Assembly (NCBI GenBank): GCA_027681045.1
Contig: JAQDCK010000001.1
Coordinates: forward strand, 1 to 64,000
Length of the DNA: 64,000 nucleotides
Direction of reading: 5' to 3'
DNA from: Lactobacillaceae bacterium AF64-9pH9TA
GTDB lineage: Bacteria; Bacillota; Bacilli; Lactobacillales; Lactobacillaceae
In this document: positions 43,224 to 52,047 of the stretch, piece after piece
How the letters are laid out: each line of letters opens with the position of its first letter
How positions within the stretch are numbered: the stretch's first letter is position 1
The notes under the pieces: generated by a model
Told to the model about the DNA's origin: nothing
Database searches by the model: none
Seen by the model: the letters and a program-made list of their open reading frames with translations, nothing else
Made by a program: the position numbers and the translations under genes

Positions 43224-43538
43224 ATGTCAGAAGAAAATGAATTAGACTACCAACTGTATTTGATCAAATCAGTCTTAGCAGACTGTATTGACAAGTTTGA
43301 CATGCCTAAAAATCGAGCAGCATTCTTGCTCTATTACGATATTAGCGCCAAAGGTTCGCATGAGATCGACAAACTGTTTGCGGAGATATCTCTCAAGGAT
43401 GAAGTAATCAGCTTTGCCGATTTCCAAGAGAAGCTGAATGAAAGATTAAGCCTGCCTTTGGCAGAGAAAGTCGTTAAAGAAATGCTCCAAGCATACAAGG
43501 AATACGTTCCTGTTGCGATTGGCAAAATAAAGCTTTAA
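43224..43538 (+). CDS. Small soluble protein of unknown function
   Basis: 104 residues, acidic, predicted mostly helical (YQLYLIKSVLADCIDKF; EKVVKEMLQAYKEYV). No signal peptide, membrane segment or known motif. Lies 71 bases after the small membrane protein gene on the same strand and has similar base composition, so the two may be transcribed together. TGGA is the only ribosome-site-like sequence. It ends just before the infC promoter. Confidence 0.55.
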   Translation: MSEENELDYQLYLIKSVLADCIDKFDMPKNRAAFLLYYDISAKGSHEIDKLFAEISLKDEVISFADFQEKLNERLSLPLAEKVVKEMLQAYKEYVPVAIGKIKL

Positions 43539-43566
43539 GCAATCGGGCTGAAAGTGAAATTATCCC

Positions 43567-43595
43567 TTGACGGGCAATCTTAGACCTAGTACAAT
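43567..43595 (+). promoter_or_regulatory. infC-rpmI-rplT promoter
   Basis: TTGACG (43567-43572), a 17-base spacer and TACAAT (43590-43595), near-consensus sigma-A boxes. Confidence 0.85.
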
Positions 43596-43599
43596 AGTA

Positions 43600-43712
43600 G
43601 AAGTTGAGAACAAGAAGAAGCCCCCGCTTCTCGCCTAAGTTATTTAACCTCTGGGCAAATCGATATTTTCTGTTGATTTTAAAGGCGGGTGCTATATGCC
43701 CGCTTTTTTCTT
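43600..43712 (+). promoter_or_regulatory. L20-type leader with attenuator ahead of infC
   Basis: A structured leader ending in a terminator hairpin GCGGG-tgctatatg-CCCGC followed by TTTTTTC (43686-43710). The 5' part contains GCCCCCGC, which can pair with the GGCGGG arm and so form the competing antiterminator. In Firmicutes, ribosomal protein L20 represses this operon through such a leader. The binding protein is inferred from operon content. Confidence 0.65.
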
Positions 43713-43743
43713 GTCCTCGAAATTAACATGGAGGTGAACAGTT

Positions 43744-44286
43744 ATACCACAGAAACAAAACAACATGATCCTTAACGAAAGCATCCGCGCTCGTGAAGTT
43801 CGGCTGATCAACGCTGAAGGTGAACAAGTTGGGGTCGTGTCAAGAAATGAAGCTCTGCGCCAAGCGAGCGATGCTGGCCTCGATCTGGCTTTGATTTCAC
43901 CAAACGCCAAGCCGCCTGTAGCAAAGATTCTTGATTATGGTAAGTACCGGTTCGAACAGCAGAAGAAGCTGAAGGAATCACGCAAGAATTCCAAGCAGGT
44001 CAGCGTTAAGGAAATCCGTTTGAGTCCGACGATTGAAGGCAATGACTTCGAAACCAAGTTGAAGCATGCACGCAAGTTCTTAGAAAAAGAAGGCGCCAAG
44101 GTTCGTGTTTCGATTCGTTTCAGAGGCCGGGCAATCACGCACAAGGAATTAGGACAACAAGTGCTGGAAAAGATGGCCGAAGAAACTTCGGATATTGCTG
44201 TTGTAACCAGCCGGCCAAAGATGGAAGGCCGTCAAATGTTTTTAATGCTCAGTCCTAAGAGTGATAAAGACAAGAACAAAAAATAG
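43744..44286 (+). CDS. infC: Translation initiation factor IF-3, probable AUA start
   Basis: Binds the 30S subunit and checks start-codon pairing. N-domain (about 8-80; [35 protein letters not shown]), lysine-rich linker, C-domain (about 90-170; [26 protein letters not shown]). The first in-frame ATG (43765) is about 30 bases from the only ribosome site, GGAGG at 43730-43734. The in-frame codon at ideal spacing is ATA at 43744, giving 180 residues. infC is famous for non-canonical starts (AUU in E. coli), which let IF-3 repress its own translation, so AUA is credible. First gene of infC-rpmI-rplT. Confidence 0.92.
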   Translation: MPQKQNNMILNESIRAREVRLINAEGEQVGVVSRNEALRQASDAGLDLALISPNAKPPVAKILDYGKYRFEQQKKLKESRKNSKQVSVKEIRLSPTIEGNDFETKLKHARKFLEKEGAKVRVSIRFRGRAITHKELGQQVLEKMAEETSDIAVVTSRPKMEGRQMFLMLSPKSDKDKNKK

Positions 44287-44306
44287 TTAATTGGAGGAAT
44301 TTTACC

Positions 44307-44507
44307 ATGCCAAAGATGAAAACCCACCGCGCTTCAGCTAAGCGTTTTAAGAGAACTGGTAACGGCGGTTTGAAGCGCCACCACGCCTTCACTGGCCACC
44401 GTTTCCACGGTAAGACCAAGAAGCAACGTCGTCATTTGAGAAAAGCCGCTATGGTTTCACGCAGCGACTTGAAGCGCATCAAGCAAATGCTTTCCCAAAT
44501 GCGTTAA
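44307..44507 (+). CDS. rpmI: 50S ribosomal protein L35
   Basis: 66-residue basic protein, [18 protein letters not shown] start typical of L35. TTGGAGG upstream; 20 bases after infC. Confidence 0.98.
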   Translation: MPKMKTHRASAKRFKRTGNGGLKRHHAFTGHRFHGKTKKQRRHLRKAAMVSRSDLKRIKQMLSQMR

Positions 44508-44551
44508 TTTACTATTTTTTAATACACTAACGATATTAGGAGGATTTTCAG

Positions 44552-44908
44552 ATGCCAAGAGTTAAAGGTGGTACCGTTACACGCGCACGTCGTAAGAAGG
44601 TTTTGAAGCTTGCCAAGGGTTACCGTGGTTCAAAGCACGTTCAATTTAAGGCTGCAAGCACTCAATTGTTCGTTTCATACAAGTACGCATTCCGCGACCG
44701 TAAGAAGCGTAAGAGCGAATTCAGAAGACTGTGGATCGCCCGGATCAACGCAGCTGCTCGTCAAAACGGCTTGTCATACTCAAAGATGATGCACGGCTTG
44801 AAGCTGGCTGGTGTTGACATGAACCGTAAGATGTTGGCTGACATCGCCTACAACGACGAAAAGACTTTTGCCGCTTTAGCAGAAACTGCTAAGAAGGCTT
44901 TGGCTTAA
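44552..44908 (+). CDS. rplT: 50S ribosomal protein L20
   Basis: 118 residues, [16 protein letters not shown] start and the conserved [19 protein letters not shown] segment. Assembly protein of the 50S subunit and, in related bacteria, the autoregulator of this operon. AGGAGG upstream. Confidence 0.98.
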   Translation: MPRVKGGTVTRARRKKVLKLAKGYRGSKHVQFKAASTQLFVSYKYAFRDRKKRKSEFRRLWIARINAAARQNGLSYSKMMHGLKLAGVDMNRKMLADIAYNDEKTFAALAETAKKALA

Positions 44909-44920
44909 TTCTTTGGAAGA

Positions 44921-44952
44921 AACGCATCTAGCTTGGCTAGGTGCGCTTTTTC
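44921..44952 (+). terminator. Terminator of infC-rpmI-rplT
   Basis: CGCATCTAGC / GCTAGGTGCG stem (one G-T pair) with a TTG loop, followed by TTTTT. Confidence 0.85.
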
Positions 44953-45016
44953 TTTGTTAAATGCCGGCTTTCAGATATAATTAAGGAAGATGAAATTTAA
45001 GGAGGAAAACTCAGAC

Positions 45017-46126
45017 ATGAGTGAAGAAATTCGCTGCATCGGCTGCGGCGCGGCTCTGCAGAGCCAGGACAAGCAGCTGCCAGGCTACCTGCCGGCCAGT
45101 GCCCTGGCCAAGGTGGAAAATGGTGAAAGAGAAGAAGTCTACTGCCAGCGCTGCTTCCGCTTGCGCCACTACAACGAGATCATGCCGGTCTCCCTGGACA
45201 ATGATGACTTTTTAGCACTTCTGAACACCATGGCGGAAAAGAAGGCCTTGATCGTCAACGTGGTGGACCTGTTTGACTTCTCCAACTCGCTGATTTCTTC
45301 TTTGAAGCGCTTTGTCGGCACAAATGACTTTATCCTGGTCGGCAACAAGCTGGACCTCTTCCCGAAGAACTCCAAGGAAAGCAAGATCAAGGACTGGATG
45401 CGGCAGGAAGCCAACCGGATGGGCCTGTACCCAAAGGACATCTTCCTAATCTCCGCGGCCAAGAAGAAGAACCTGGACACTTTGATCAACTACTTAAACA
45501 AGCACAGCCAGGACCAGGACGTCTACTTCGTCGGCACGACCAATGTCGGCAAGTCGACCTTGATCAACGCCATTATCGATGAAATGGGGGATGTCCAGGA
45601 CTTGATCACCACTTCCCGCTTCCCGGGAACTACTTTGGACCAGATCGAAATTCCTTTGGACAACGGCCACTTCTTGGTCGACACCCCAGGGATCTTGACT
45701 GACAAGCAGCTGGCCAGCCGGCTGGACCCGAAAGATTTGGACCTGGCTTCTCCAAAGAAGCCGCTTAAGCCGGCTACTTATCAGCTTTTGCCAGGCAATA
45801 CCATCTTCTTGGCCGGCCTGGGGAGAATTGACTACCTGAAGGGGCCGTCAACCAGCTTTACCATCTATGCTGCCCGGGGCATGTACATCCACCGGACCAA
45901 GACGGAGAAGGCGGACGAATTTTACCAAAAGCACGTGGGTGAGTTGCTGTCTCCGCCAGGGCCAAACAGCGACCTGCCGCCGCTTAAAGGGCAGGAGTAC
46001 TCCATCAAGTACCGCAGCGATGTATTATTTGCCGGGGTAGGCTTCATCACTGTGCCGGAAGGCTGCGTGATCAAGGCCTACACGCCGGGCGGAATCGGCT
46101 TGGGAACCAGAAGAGCTTTGATTTAG
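45017..46126 (+). CDS. yqeH: Ribosome biogenesis GTPase YqeH
   Basis: Circularly permuted GTPase needed for 30S assembly. About 369 residues from ATG 45017 (GGAGG at 45001-45005; an ATG at 44990 precedes that site). N-terminal zinc finger (CIGCGAAL, YCQRCFRLRHYN), then G4 (VGNKLDLFP) before G1 (GTTNVGKST) and G3 (DTPG), the permuted order of this family. Leads the yqeH-nadD-yqeK-rsfS-tmcAL run. Confidence 0.95.
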   Translation: MSEEIRCIGCGAALQSQDKQLPGYLPASALAKVENGEREEVYCQRCFRLRHYNEIMPVSLDNDDFLALLNTMAEKKALIVNVVDLFDFSNSLISSLKRFVGTNDFILVGNKLDLFPKNSKESKIKDWMRQEANRMGLYPKDIFLISAAKKKNLDTLINYLNKHSQDQDVYFVGTTNVGKSTLINAIIDEMGDVQDLITTSRFPGTTLDQIEIPLDNGHFLVDTPGILTDKQLASRLDPKDLDLASPKKPLKPATYQLLPGNTIFLAGLGRIDYLKGPSTSFTIYAARGMYIHRTKTEKADEFYQKHVGELLSPPGPNSDLPPLKGQEYSIKYRSDVLFAGVGFITVPEGCVIKAYTPGGIGLGTRRALI

Positions 46127-46136
46127 AGGATGTAAC

Positions 46137-46775
46137 ATGGATTCATTGGTAGATTTCAGTAAAGAAACGCAAGTAAAAGTGCAGACGGCTGAGAGCCAGC
46201 GGAAAGGTAAGCAGATCGGCATCATGGGCGGTACCTTCAATCCGGTGCACATGGCCCATTTGGTCGCCGCTGAGCAGGCCATGACCAAGCTGCACCTGGA
46301 TGAAGTCTGGTTCATCCCGGACAATATTCCCCCGCATAAGGACGCTCCCTTAAACGTGTCTGCCCGCGACCGGGCCACCATGCTGGATTTGGCTACCAGG
46401 GACAACCCCCGTTTCAGGGTCAAGCTGCTGGAACTCTTCAGAGGCGGCGTTTCTTACACGATTGATACCATGCGCTACTTAACCAAGAAGGCGCCGGAAA
46501 ACACCTATTACTTGATCATGGGCAGCGACCAGGTCAACAGCTTCCACAAGTGGAAGAACGCTGATGAACTGGCCAAATTGGCTACCTTGGTCGGCATCCG
46601 CCGGCCGGGCTACCCACAAGATCCCCAGTATTCCATGATATGGGTTGACGCTCCGGATATCCGGCTCAGCTCAACCGCCATTCGCCGGGCTGTTTCAACT
46701 GGGACCTCAATCCGCTACCTGGTACCGGACAAGGTCCGCGAATATATTGAAGAAAAGGGGCTTTACCGTGACTGA
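46137..46775 (+). CDS. nadD: Nicotinate-nucleotide adenylyltransferase
   Basis: NAD synthesis: adenylates nicotinate mononucleotide. 212 residues; GGTFNPVHMAHL at about 31-42 and the C-terminal SSTAIR motif. An N-terminal extension of about 20 residues precedes the usual family start. Overlaps yqeK by 8 bases. Confidence 0.95.
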   Translation: MDSLVDFSKETQVKVQTAESQRKGKQIGIMGGTFNPVHMAHLVAAEQAMTKLHLDEVWFIPDNIPPHKDAPLNVSARDRATMLDLATRDNPRFRVKLLELFRGGVSYTIDTMRYLTKKAPENTYYLIMGSDQVNSFHKWKNADELAKLATLVGIRRPGYPQDPQYSMIWVDAPDIRLSSTAIRRAVSTGTSIRYLVPDKVREYIEEKGLYRD

Positions 46776-47361
46776 TCCAGTTTTTAAGGAAACATATTCT
46801 CCCTTGTCCAGCAGTGAATTGGTGGCCAAGGAAAAGAGCATGATGGATGAAAAGCGCTTTGCCCACTGCGTCCGCGTCAGTGAGACTGCCCGGACTCTGG
46901 CCAAATTGAACGGCTATGATGAAGACAAGGCGGCTTTGGCCGGTTTTGTCCACGACTATGCCAAGCAGATTCCAGTTGAAGAATACATCAAGGTCATCAA
47001 GGAAGAAGGCTTTGACCCAGACCTTTTAAACTGGAACCGGGCGATCTGGCACGGGATCGTGGGCAGCTGGTTCATCAAGCGCGACCTCGGCATCACTGAC
47101 CCGGAAATTTTGACTGCTGTTTACCGGCACACCACCGGGGACGTGGAAATGACCACCCTGGATCAGATCGTCTTCGTGGCTGACTATATCGAGCCTGGCC
47201 GGACCTTTGCCGGCGTTGAAGAGGCCAGAAAGACCAGCTATGCGGATTTAGCTTCCGGAGTTGGCTATGAACTGGCCCACACTCTGGCCTTTTTAGCCCA
47301 AAAGAGAAGCAAGATCTACCCAAGGACTCTGGCTGCTTACAATGTCTGGGCAGCTGAGTAA
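46768..47361 (+). CDS. yqeK: HD-domain hydrolase YqeK (diadenosine tetraphosphatase type)
   Basis: 197 residues from GTG 46768, with AGGGG upstream. HD motifs: RFAHCVRVSETA, VHDYAKQIP, IWHGIVGSW, VFVADYIEPGR. Relatives hydrolyse Ap4A symmetrically. The longer in-frame extension to 46645 lies inside nadD and lacks a ribosome site. Confidence 0.92.
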   Translation: MTDPVFKETYSPLSSSELVAKEKSMMDEKRFAHCVRVSETARTLAKLNGYDEDKAALAGFVHDYAKQIPVEEYIKVIKEEGFDPDLLNWNRAIWHGIVGSWFIKRDLGITDPEILTAVYRHTTGDVEMTTLDQIVFVADYIEPGRTFAGVEEARKTSYADLASGVGYELAHTLAFLAQKRSKIYPRTLAAYNVWAAE

Positions 47362-47401
47362 AAAAGATAAATTAAAAGTAACTAAACATTAGGAGAAAAA
47401 T

Positions 47402-47749
47402 TTGAAGAGCGAAGAATTACTTGACTTAGTTTTAAACGCAATCAGCGAACGGCACGGGGAAGACACCGAAGCCTACGACATGCGCAGCATCAGCATCTTG
47501 GCCGACTACTTCGTGGCCACCAGCGCCACTTCCAGCCGCCAGCTGCATGCCATTGCCAACAGCATCATCGAAGCCTGCCACGAAGCTAATTTCTATGACT
47601 ACCGGGTTGAAGGCAACCATGACTCAGAATGGCTCCTGGTTGACCTGGGCGACGTTGTTGTCAACATCTTCTCAGAAGATGCCCGGGCCTTCTACAACCT
47701 GGAAAAGCTCTGGGCTGACGGCAAGCGTGTGGAAATCGAGGAAGACTAG
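47402..47749 (+). CDS. rsfS: Ribosomal silencing factor RsfS
   Basis: 115 residues, DUF143/Iojap fold (SISILADYFVATSATSSRQ, DSEWLLVDLGDVVVNIF). Binds L14 and blocks subunit joining in starvation. TTG start at 47402 with AGGAG upstream. Confidence 0.95.
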   Translation: MKSEELLDLVLNAISERHGEDTEAYDMRSISILADYFVATSATSSRQLHAIANSIIEACHEANFYDYRVEGNHDSEWLLVDLGDVVVNIFSEDARAFYNLEKLWADGKRVEIEED

Positions 47750-47752
47750 GCA

Positions 47753-48907
47753 ATGAGCGTTGTCGGGATTGTAGCTGAATATAACCCTTTCCACAGCGGC
47801 CATGAATTCCTGATGAACCAGGCCCGCTTGATCGCTGGCGATGATCCCATTATCGCGGTCATGTCCGGCAATTACGTGCAAAGAGGGGAAATGGCCATCC
47901 TGGACAAGTGGTCCAGGGCCCGCAGCGCCATTGAGGCCGGGGCTGACCTGGTCTTTGAGCTGCCTTTTTCCTATGCTGTCCAAGCTGCCGACATGTTTGC
48001 CACCGGCGGGGTTGACCTCTTAACCCGGCTGGGGGCCAGGAACCTGGTCTTTGGGGTTGAAGACGCCAACTTGAATTTTGAATATTTCGGCGACCGGATC
48101 TCCAAGATCCCCCGGCAAAGGCAGGAATTCGCCGACTACAGCCAGACTTATTCCACCCAGTACAACCAGATGGTGGCCCGGGAAGTCGGCCATGAAGTCA
48201 GTGAGCCCAACGCAATTTTGGGCCTGGCTTATGCCGTGGCTAATGCCAATCTGGGCTCGCCTTTAAAGCTCAGCCCGGTCAACCGGGTTGGGGCCGGCCA
48301 TGATGACATCCTGCAAAGAGAAGCAGCTGTCCAAAGCGCCAGTGCCATCCGCAACCTCCTTTTAAACGGGGCCGAGCGGGCAGAACTGGAGCAATGGCTG
48401 CCAAAAGAGGAAATTGCCGCTTTTGACCTGGAAAAGGTCCTGCCCAACTGGGAACTGCTCTTCCCATTTCTGAAATACCGGCTGGAATCAGCCTCAATCA
48501 AGGAATTGCAGCAGATCTATCAGATGAGTGAGGGCCTGGAATACAAGTTTAAGGCGGAAATCCACCTGGCTAAAAACTTCGCTGACTTCCTCCGCCGGGT
48601 CAAGTCCAAGCGCTACACCTATTCAAGGTTAAGAAGACTGAGTCTTTATACTCTTTTGAACGTGACTGAGGACGATGTCTTAAGCAGCTATGACCATGTT
48701 TCCACCATGCTTCTGGCTTACAGCAAGCGGGGGCGGAAATATTTGAAGCAGCAGCGGAAAGACTTCGCGGTTGACATCGTTTCCAAGGTGGACCGCAAGA
48801 ATGCTCAAGAAGGGACCCTGGGCCTGCAGGTCAGGGTTGACCGCTTATTTGAACAGATTGTTGGCGCTGACCAGAACTTTGGCCGGCGGCCACTCGAGGT
48901 AAATTAA
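47753..48907 (+). CDS. tmcAL: tRNA(Met) cytidine acetate ligase
   Basis: Formerly YlbM. Activates acetate as acetyl-AMP and makes N4-acetylcytidine at the wobble base of elongator tRNA-Met. 384 residues; N-terminal nucleotidyltransferase motif [22 protein letters not shown], and a helical C-terminal part. Four bases after rsfS; overlaps the next gene by one base. Confidence 0.93.
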   Translation: MSVVGIVAEYNPFHSGHEFLMNQARLIAGDDPIIAVMSGNYVQRGEMAILDKWSRARSAIEAGADLVFELPFSYAVQAADMFATGGVDLLTRLGARNLVFGVEDANLNFEYFGDRISKIPRQRQEFADYSQTYSTQYNQMVAREVGHEVSEPNAILGLAYAVANANLGSPLKLSPVNRVGAGHDDILQREAAVQSASAIRNLLLNGAERAELEQWLPKEEIAAFDLEKVLPNWELLFPFLKYRLESASIKELQQIYQMSEGLEYKFKAEIHLAKNFADFLRRVKSKRYTYSRLRRLSLYTLLNVTEDDVLSSYDHVSTMLLAYSKRGRKYLKQQRKDFAVDIVSKVDRKNAQEGTLGLQVRVDRLFEQIVGADQNFGRRPLEVN

Positions 48908-49485
48908 TGCTAGAACTTTCATTTTTCCAAATCAAGAACAGCCGGGAGCCATTGACTCAGATCTCAGCTGATTTGACTTTTGCTGACGGCTTTTACCAGC
49001 GGGCCAAGGACCTGGTCTATGAGGTGAAAAGCGCCCACGTGGAGGGGCAGCTCTTTTATGACGAACCCTTCGTGACTGGCAATTTCCAAGTGGAAGCCGA
49101 CCTCCTGGTTCCGTCCTCCCGCAGCCTGGAAGCAGTGCCCTTAAAGCAGAGATTCAGCTTCGTGGAAAATTATTCCGACCATGAACCGACCCAGGAAGAA
49201 AAGGAACTGGGCTTGATGATCATTCCGCTGGACGATGACCGCATTGACGTGCAGACGGCCGTGGAAGACAACATGCTCCTGAATATTCCAAGCACGGTTT
49301 TGACCAAGGAAGAAGCTGAAGAAGATCTGTACCCAGAAGGGCAGGGCTGGGAAGTCATGTCTGAACAAGACTTCGCCGGCCAGAAGAAGGACCAGGTCAA
49401 CCCGGCCTTCGCCCAGCTGCAGGGTCTTTTGGACAAGATGCAGGCTGAAGAAGACAAAGATAAAGCCGAAGGCGAAGAAAAATAA
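48907..49485 (+). CDS. yceD: YceD family (DUF177) protein
   Basis: 192 residues, acidic C-terminus (EEDKDKAEGEEK). The family is linked to rRNA processing and large-subunit accumulation and often precedes rpmF; here no rpmF follows and a terminator ends the unit. Assigned from position and pattern (FVTGNFQVEADLLVPSSRSLE), not from a catalytic motif; the usual paired cysteines are missing. Confidence 0.78.
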   Translation: MLELSFFQIKNSREPLTQISADLTFADGFYQRAKDLVYEVKSAHVEGQLFYDEPFVTGNFQVEADLLVPSSRSLEAVPLKQRFSFVENYSDHEPTQEEKELGLMIIPLDDDRIDVQTAVEDNMLLNIPSTVLTKEEAEEDLYPEGQGWEVMSEQDFAGQKKDQVNPAFAQLQGLLDKMQAEEDKDKAEGEEK

Positions 49486-49497
49486 TAATCTTCAGTA

Positions 49498-49547
49498 AAA
49501 ACAAGTCTTTTTCCAGAGAAAATTAATTTGGCAGGGGACTTGTTTTT
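49498..49547 (+). terminator. Terminator after yceD
   Basis: AACAAGTC / GGACTTGTT stem, long AT-rich loop, then TTTTT. Long loop makes it a moderate candidate. Confidence 0.55.
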
Positions 49548-49556
49548 CTATGGGAC

Positions 49557-49585
49557 TTGTTAAAAAGCTAATTTTGGGCTATCCT
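49557..49585 (+). promoter_or_regulatory. Candidate promoter of the two-component system
   Basis: TTGTTA (49557-49562), 17-base spacer, TATCCT (49580-49585), about 80 bases before the response regulator start. Confidence 0.4.
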
Positions 49586-49667
49586 AGAATTATTAAAATA
49601 TACTTTAAGATTATACTTGGATTCAGCAGACCCAAATTAAATCAATAGGATATGAGGGGATAAAAAC

Positions 49668-50381
49668 ATGCCGAAAATTTTAATTGTTGAAGACGAAAAG
49701 AACCTGGCTCGTTTCGTCGAACTCGAACTCCAGCACGAAGGCTATGAGACCGTAGTGGAAAACAACGGCCGCAAGGCTTTGGACCGCGCTTTGAGCGAAG
49801 ATTTCGACGCGATCTTGCTGGACTTGATGCTGCCAGACTTGAACGGTTTGGAAATTGCCCGCCGGGTACGGCAGAGCAAGACCACGCCAATTATCATGAT
49901 GACGGCCCGGGACTCCGTGATTGACCGAGTATCCGGCCTGGACCACGGGGCTGACGACTACATCGTCAAGCCATTTGCCATTGAAGAACTCCTGGCCCGC
50001 TTGCGTGCTGTCTTGCGCCGGGTCAAGATCGAAAAGGATGCTTCAAAGGACAAGCTGCCGCGGCAAAAGGTAGTCAAGTTCAAGGACTTGACCATCGAAA
50101 CCGCCAACAGGATCGTTCACCGGGGCGACGGCAAGACCGTTGACTTGACCAAGCGGGAATACAACCTGCTCATGACCTTGATCGAAAATAAGAACAATGT
50201 TGTTGGCCGGGACCAGCTTTTGAACAAGATCTGGGGACCGGAATCAAACATCGAAACTAATGTTGTCGAAGTTTACGTCCGTTACCTCCGGAACAAGATT
50301 GACATCCCTGGCCAGCCATCTTACATCAAGACGGTGCGCGGAACCGGCTACATGGTCAGAGACGAGGAAGACAATGCTTAA
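49668..50381 (+). CDS. OmpR-family response regulator
   Basis: 237 residues. Receiver domain with phospho-acceptor Asp52 in LLDLMLPDLNG, MMTARDS and KPF (Lys103 region). C-terminal OmpR/PhoB winged helix (about 135-232; VDLTKREYNLLMTL, VVEVYVRYLRNKID). Most like the ArlR/CovR subgroup of Firmicutes regulators. Targets cannot be told from here. The next gene is its kinase, overlapping by 8 bases. Confidence 0.93.
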   Translation: MPKILIVEDEKNLARFVELELQHEGYETVVENNGRKALDRALSEDFDAILLDLMLPDLNGLEIARRVRQSKTTPIIMMTARDSVIDRVSGLDHGADDYIVKPFAIEELLARLRAVLRRVKIEKDASKDKLPRQKVVKFKDLTIETANRIVHRGDGKTVDLTKREYNLLMTLIENKNNVVGRDQLLNKIWGPESNIETNVVEVYVRYLRNKIDIPGQPSYIKTVRGTGYMVRDEEDNA

Positions 50382-51966
50382 GCAAAACGCCGCCAGCAGC
50401 AAGAAGGGGACCAGACACGTTTCACTGATCGTGAGATGGGTCAGCATCGTCGCGTTGACGATCATGGTCTCCTTTCTTGTTTTCTCAGCTGTCGTCTACA
50501 ATACGGTCAAGCAGGAAGCCTTGAGTCAGCAAAAGGACACGTCTAACGAAGTTGTCAACGTCCTCCGCAAGCGCCTGGTCGGCATCGATGATGAACTGGA
50601 GATCGCCAACGTGGTTAAGCAACTATCACCGAACACCAGACGGATTTTAAAAGGCGGGCCGGCTCTGTCAGAAAATGACAACAGCAACAGCAGCGTTTTT
50701 GGCGACTCGGTCTTAAGTACCGTGACCAACCCTGACGTGACCGTGGCGATCTACAACCTCCGCAATGAGATCGTCTTCCATAACGGCGACAGCACCCCTA
50801 AGCTGGTCAAGTTCACCAGTGAAAGCAAGAGCGTAGTCAAGGAAAACAGCAAAGGCCAAAGCTCCCTTTATGTCTACCGGAAGGTCAGAAACCGGACAAC
50901 TCACAAATTAACCGGCTATATTGTCGTCAAGAACCAGATGACCGGCTACAACCGCTTGATTTCCCGGACTTTGAAGGCCATGCTCTGGCTCTCCATCCTG
51001 GGGGTCAGCCTGGCAATTGTAATTTCCTACCTGGTTGTCCGCAGCGTCGTCAGACCGATCAACAAGATGTCCAAGGTGGCCAGGGAAGTCAACGCCGACC
51101 CGAACAGTACGGCCAGAATTCCTGAGCTGCACAGAAACGACGAACTGGAAGAACTGGCCCTGTCCTTCAACATGATGCTGGACCGGATGCAAAAATACAT
51201 CGAGCAGCAAAAGCAGTTCGTCTCTGACGTCTCCCACGAATTGAGGACGCCTGTAGCGGTCATTGAGGGCCATCTGAGCATGCTTAAGCGCTGGGGCAAG
51301 GATGACCCGCAGATCCTGGAAGAATCCATTGACGCCTCGATTTCAGAGGCTGAGCGGATGAAGCACTTGATCCAGGAAATGCTGGATTTGACCCGGGCTG
51401 AACAGATCAGCGTCCACTACCCGAATGCCATTGCTGAGCCGATGGAAGTTTTGACTCGGGTAGTCGGGGACATGGGTATGGTTCACCCGGACTTCAAGAT
51501 CTCTTTGGAAGTTGAGGACCTGGATCCGGATACCAAGATTCAGATCTACCAGGGCCACCTGGAGCAGATTTTGATCATCTTGATCGACAACGGGATCAAG
51601 TACTCAACCGACCGCAAGGAAATTGCCGTGGCTGCCGGCCAGTCCGGCCAGGAAATGCAAATCGTGGTCCAAGACTACGGGGAAGGGATTTCCGACGAGG
51701 ACAAGAAGAAGATCTTCAACCGCTTCTACCGGGTCGACAAGGCCAGAACCCGGGAAAAGGGCGGCAATGGCCTGGGCCTGTCAATTGCCCAGAAGCTGGT
51801 GGAATCCTACCACGGGAACATTGACGTTGAATCAGTCTTAGGCCAGGGGAGCCAGTTCAGAATCACCTTCCCGGTCTTGACAGATGAAGAAGTCAAGGAG
51901 CTGGAAAGCCGGGAAGAACAAAAGCAAGCTGGAACTAAGAGTCCAAAGCAAGATCCGACAATTTAA
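50374..51966 (+). CDS. Membrane sensor histidine kinase (ArlS-like)
   Basis: 530 residues: two membrane segments (about 25-47 and 205-227) enclosing an extracellular sensor of about 155 residues, a HAMP domain (RPINKMSKVAREVNAD), HisKA with phospho-acceptor His288 in DVSHELRTP, and HATPase with N box (IDNGIKYS), G1 (DYGEGI) and G2 (GNGLGLS). The C-terminus is a charged tail. Start ATG 50374 with GAGG upstream, overlapping the regulator gene, which couples their synthesis. Confidence 0.93.
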   Translation: MLKQNAASSKKGTRHVSLIVRWVSIVALTIMVSFLVFSAVVYNTVKQEALSQQKDTSNEVVNVLRKRLVGIDDELEIANVVKQLSPNTRRILKGGPALSENDNSNSSVFGDSVLSTVTNPDVTVAIYNLRNEIVFHNGDSTPKLVKFTSESKSVVKENSKGQSSLYVYRKVRNRTTHKLTGYIVVKNQMTGYNRLISRTLKAMLWLSILGVSLAIVISYLVVRSVVRPINKMSKVAREVNADPNSTARIPELHRNDELEELALSFNMMLDRMQKYIEQQKQFVSDVSHELRTPVAVIEGHLSMLKRWGKDDPQILEESIDASISEAERMKHLIQEMLDLTRAEQISVHYPNAIAEPMEVLTRVVGDMGMVHPDFKISLEVEDLDPDTKIQIYQGHLEQILIILIDNGIKYSTDRKEIAVAAGQSGQEMQIVVQDYGEGISDEDKKKIFNRFYRVDKARTREKGGNGLGLSIAQKLVESYHGNIDVESVLGQGSQFRITFPVLTDEEVKELESREEQKQAGTKSPKQDPTI

Positions 51967-51979
51967 TAGAATTTAGAGC

Positions 51980-52016
51980 AAAGTAAAAGCCGCTTTTCAG
52001 CGGCTTTTACTTTTTT
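51980..52016. terminator. Bidirectional terminator between the kinase and yidC
   Basis: AAGTAAAAGCCGCT / AGCGGCTTTTACTT perfect stem with a TTTC loop and T run on plus; the A-rich left flank lets it work for the convergent yidC transcript too. Confidence 0.9.
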
Positions 52017-52047
52017 ATTTTGTTTTGTTTGTTTTTTCTTTGGAAGC

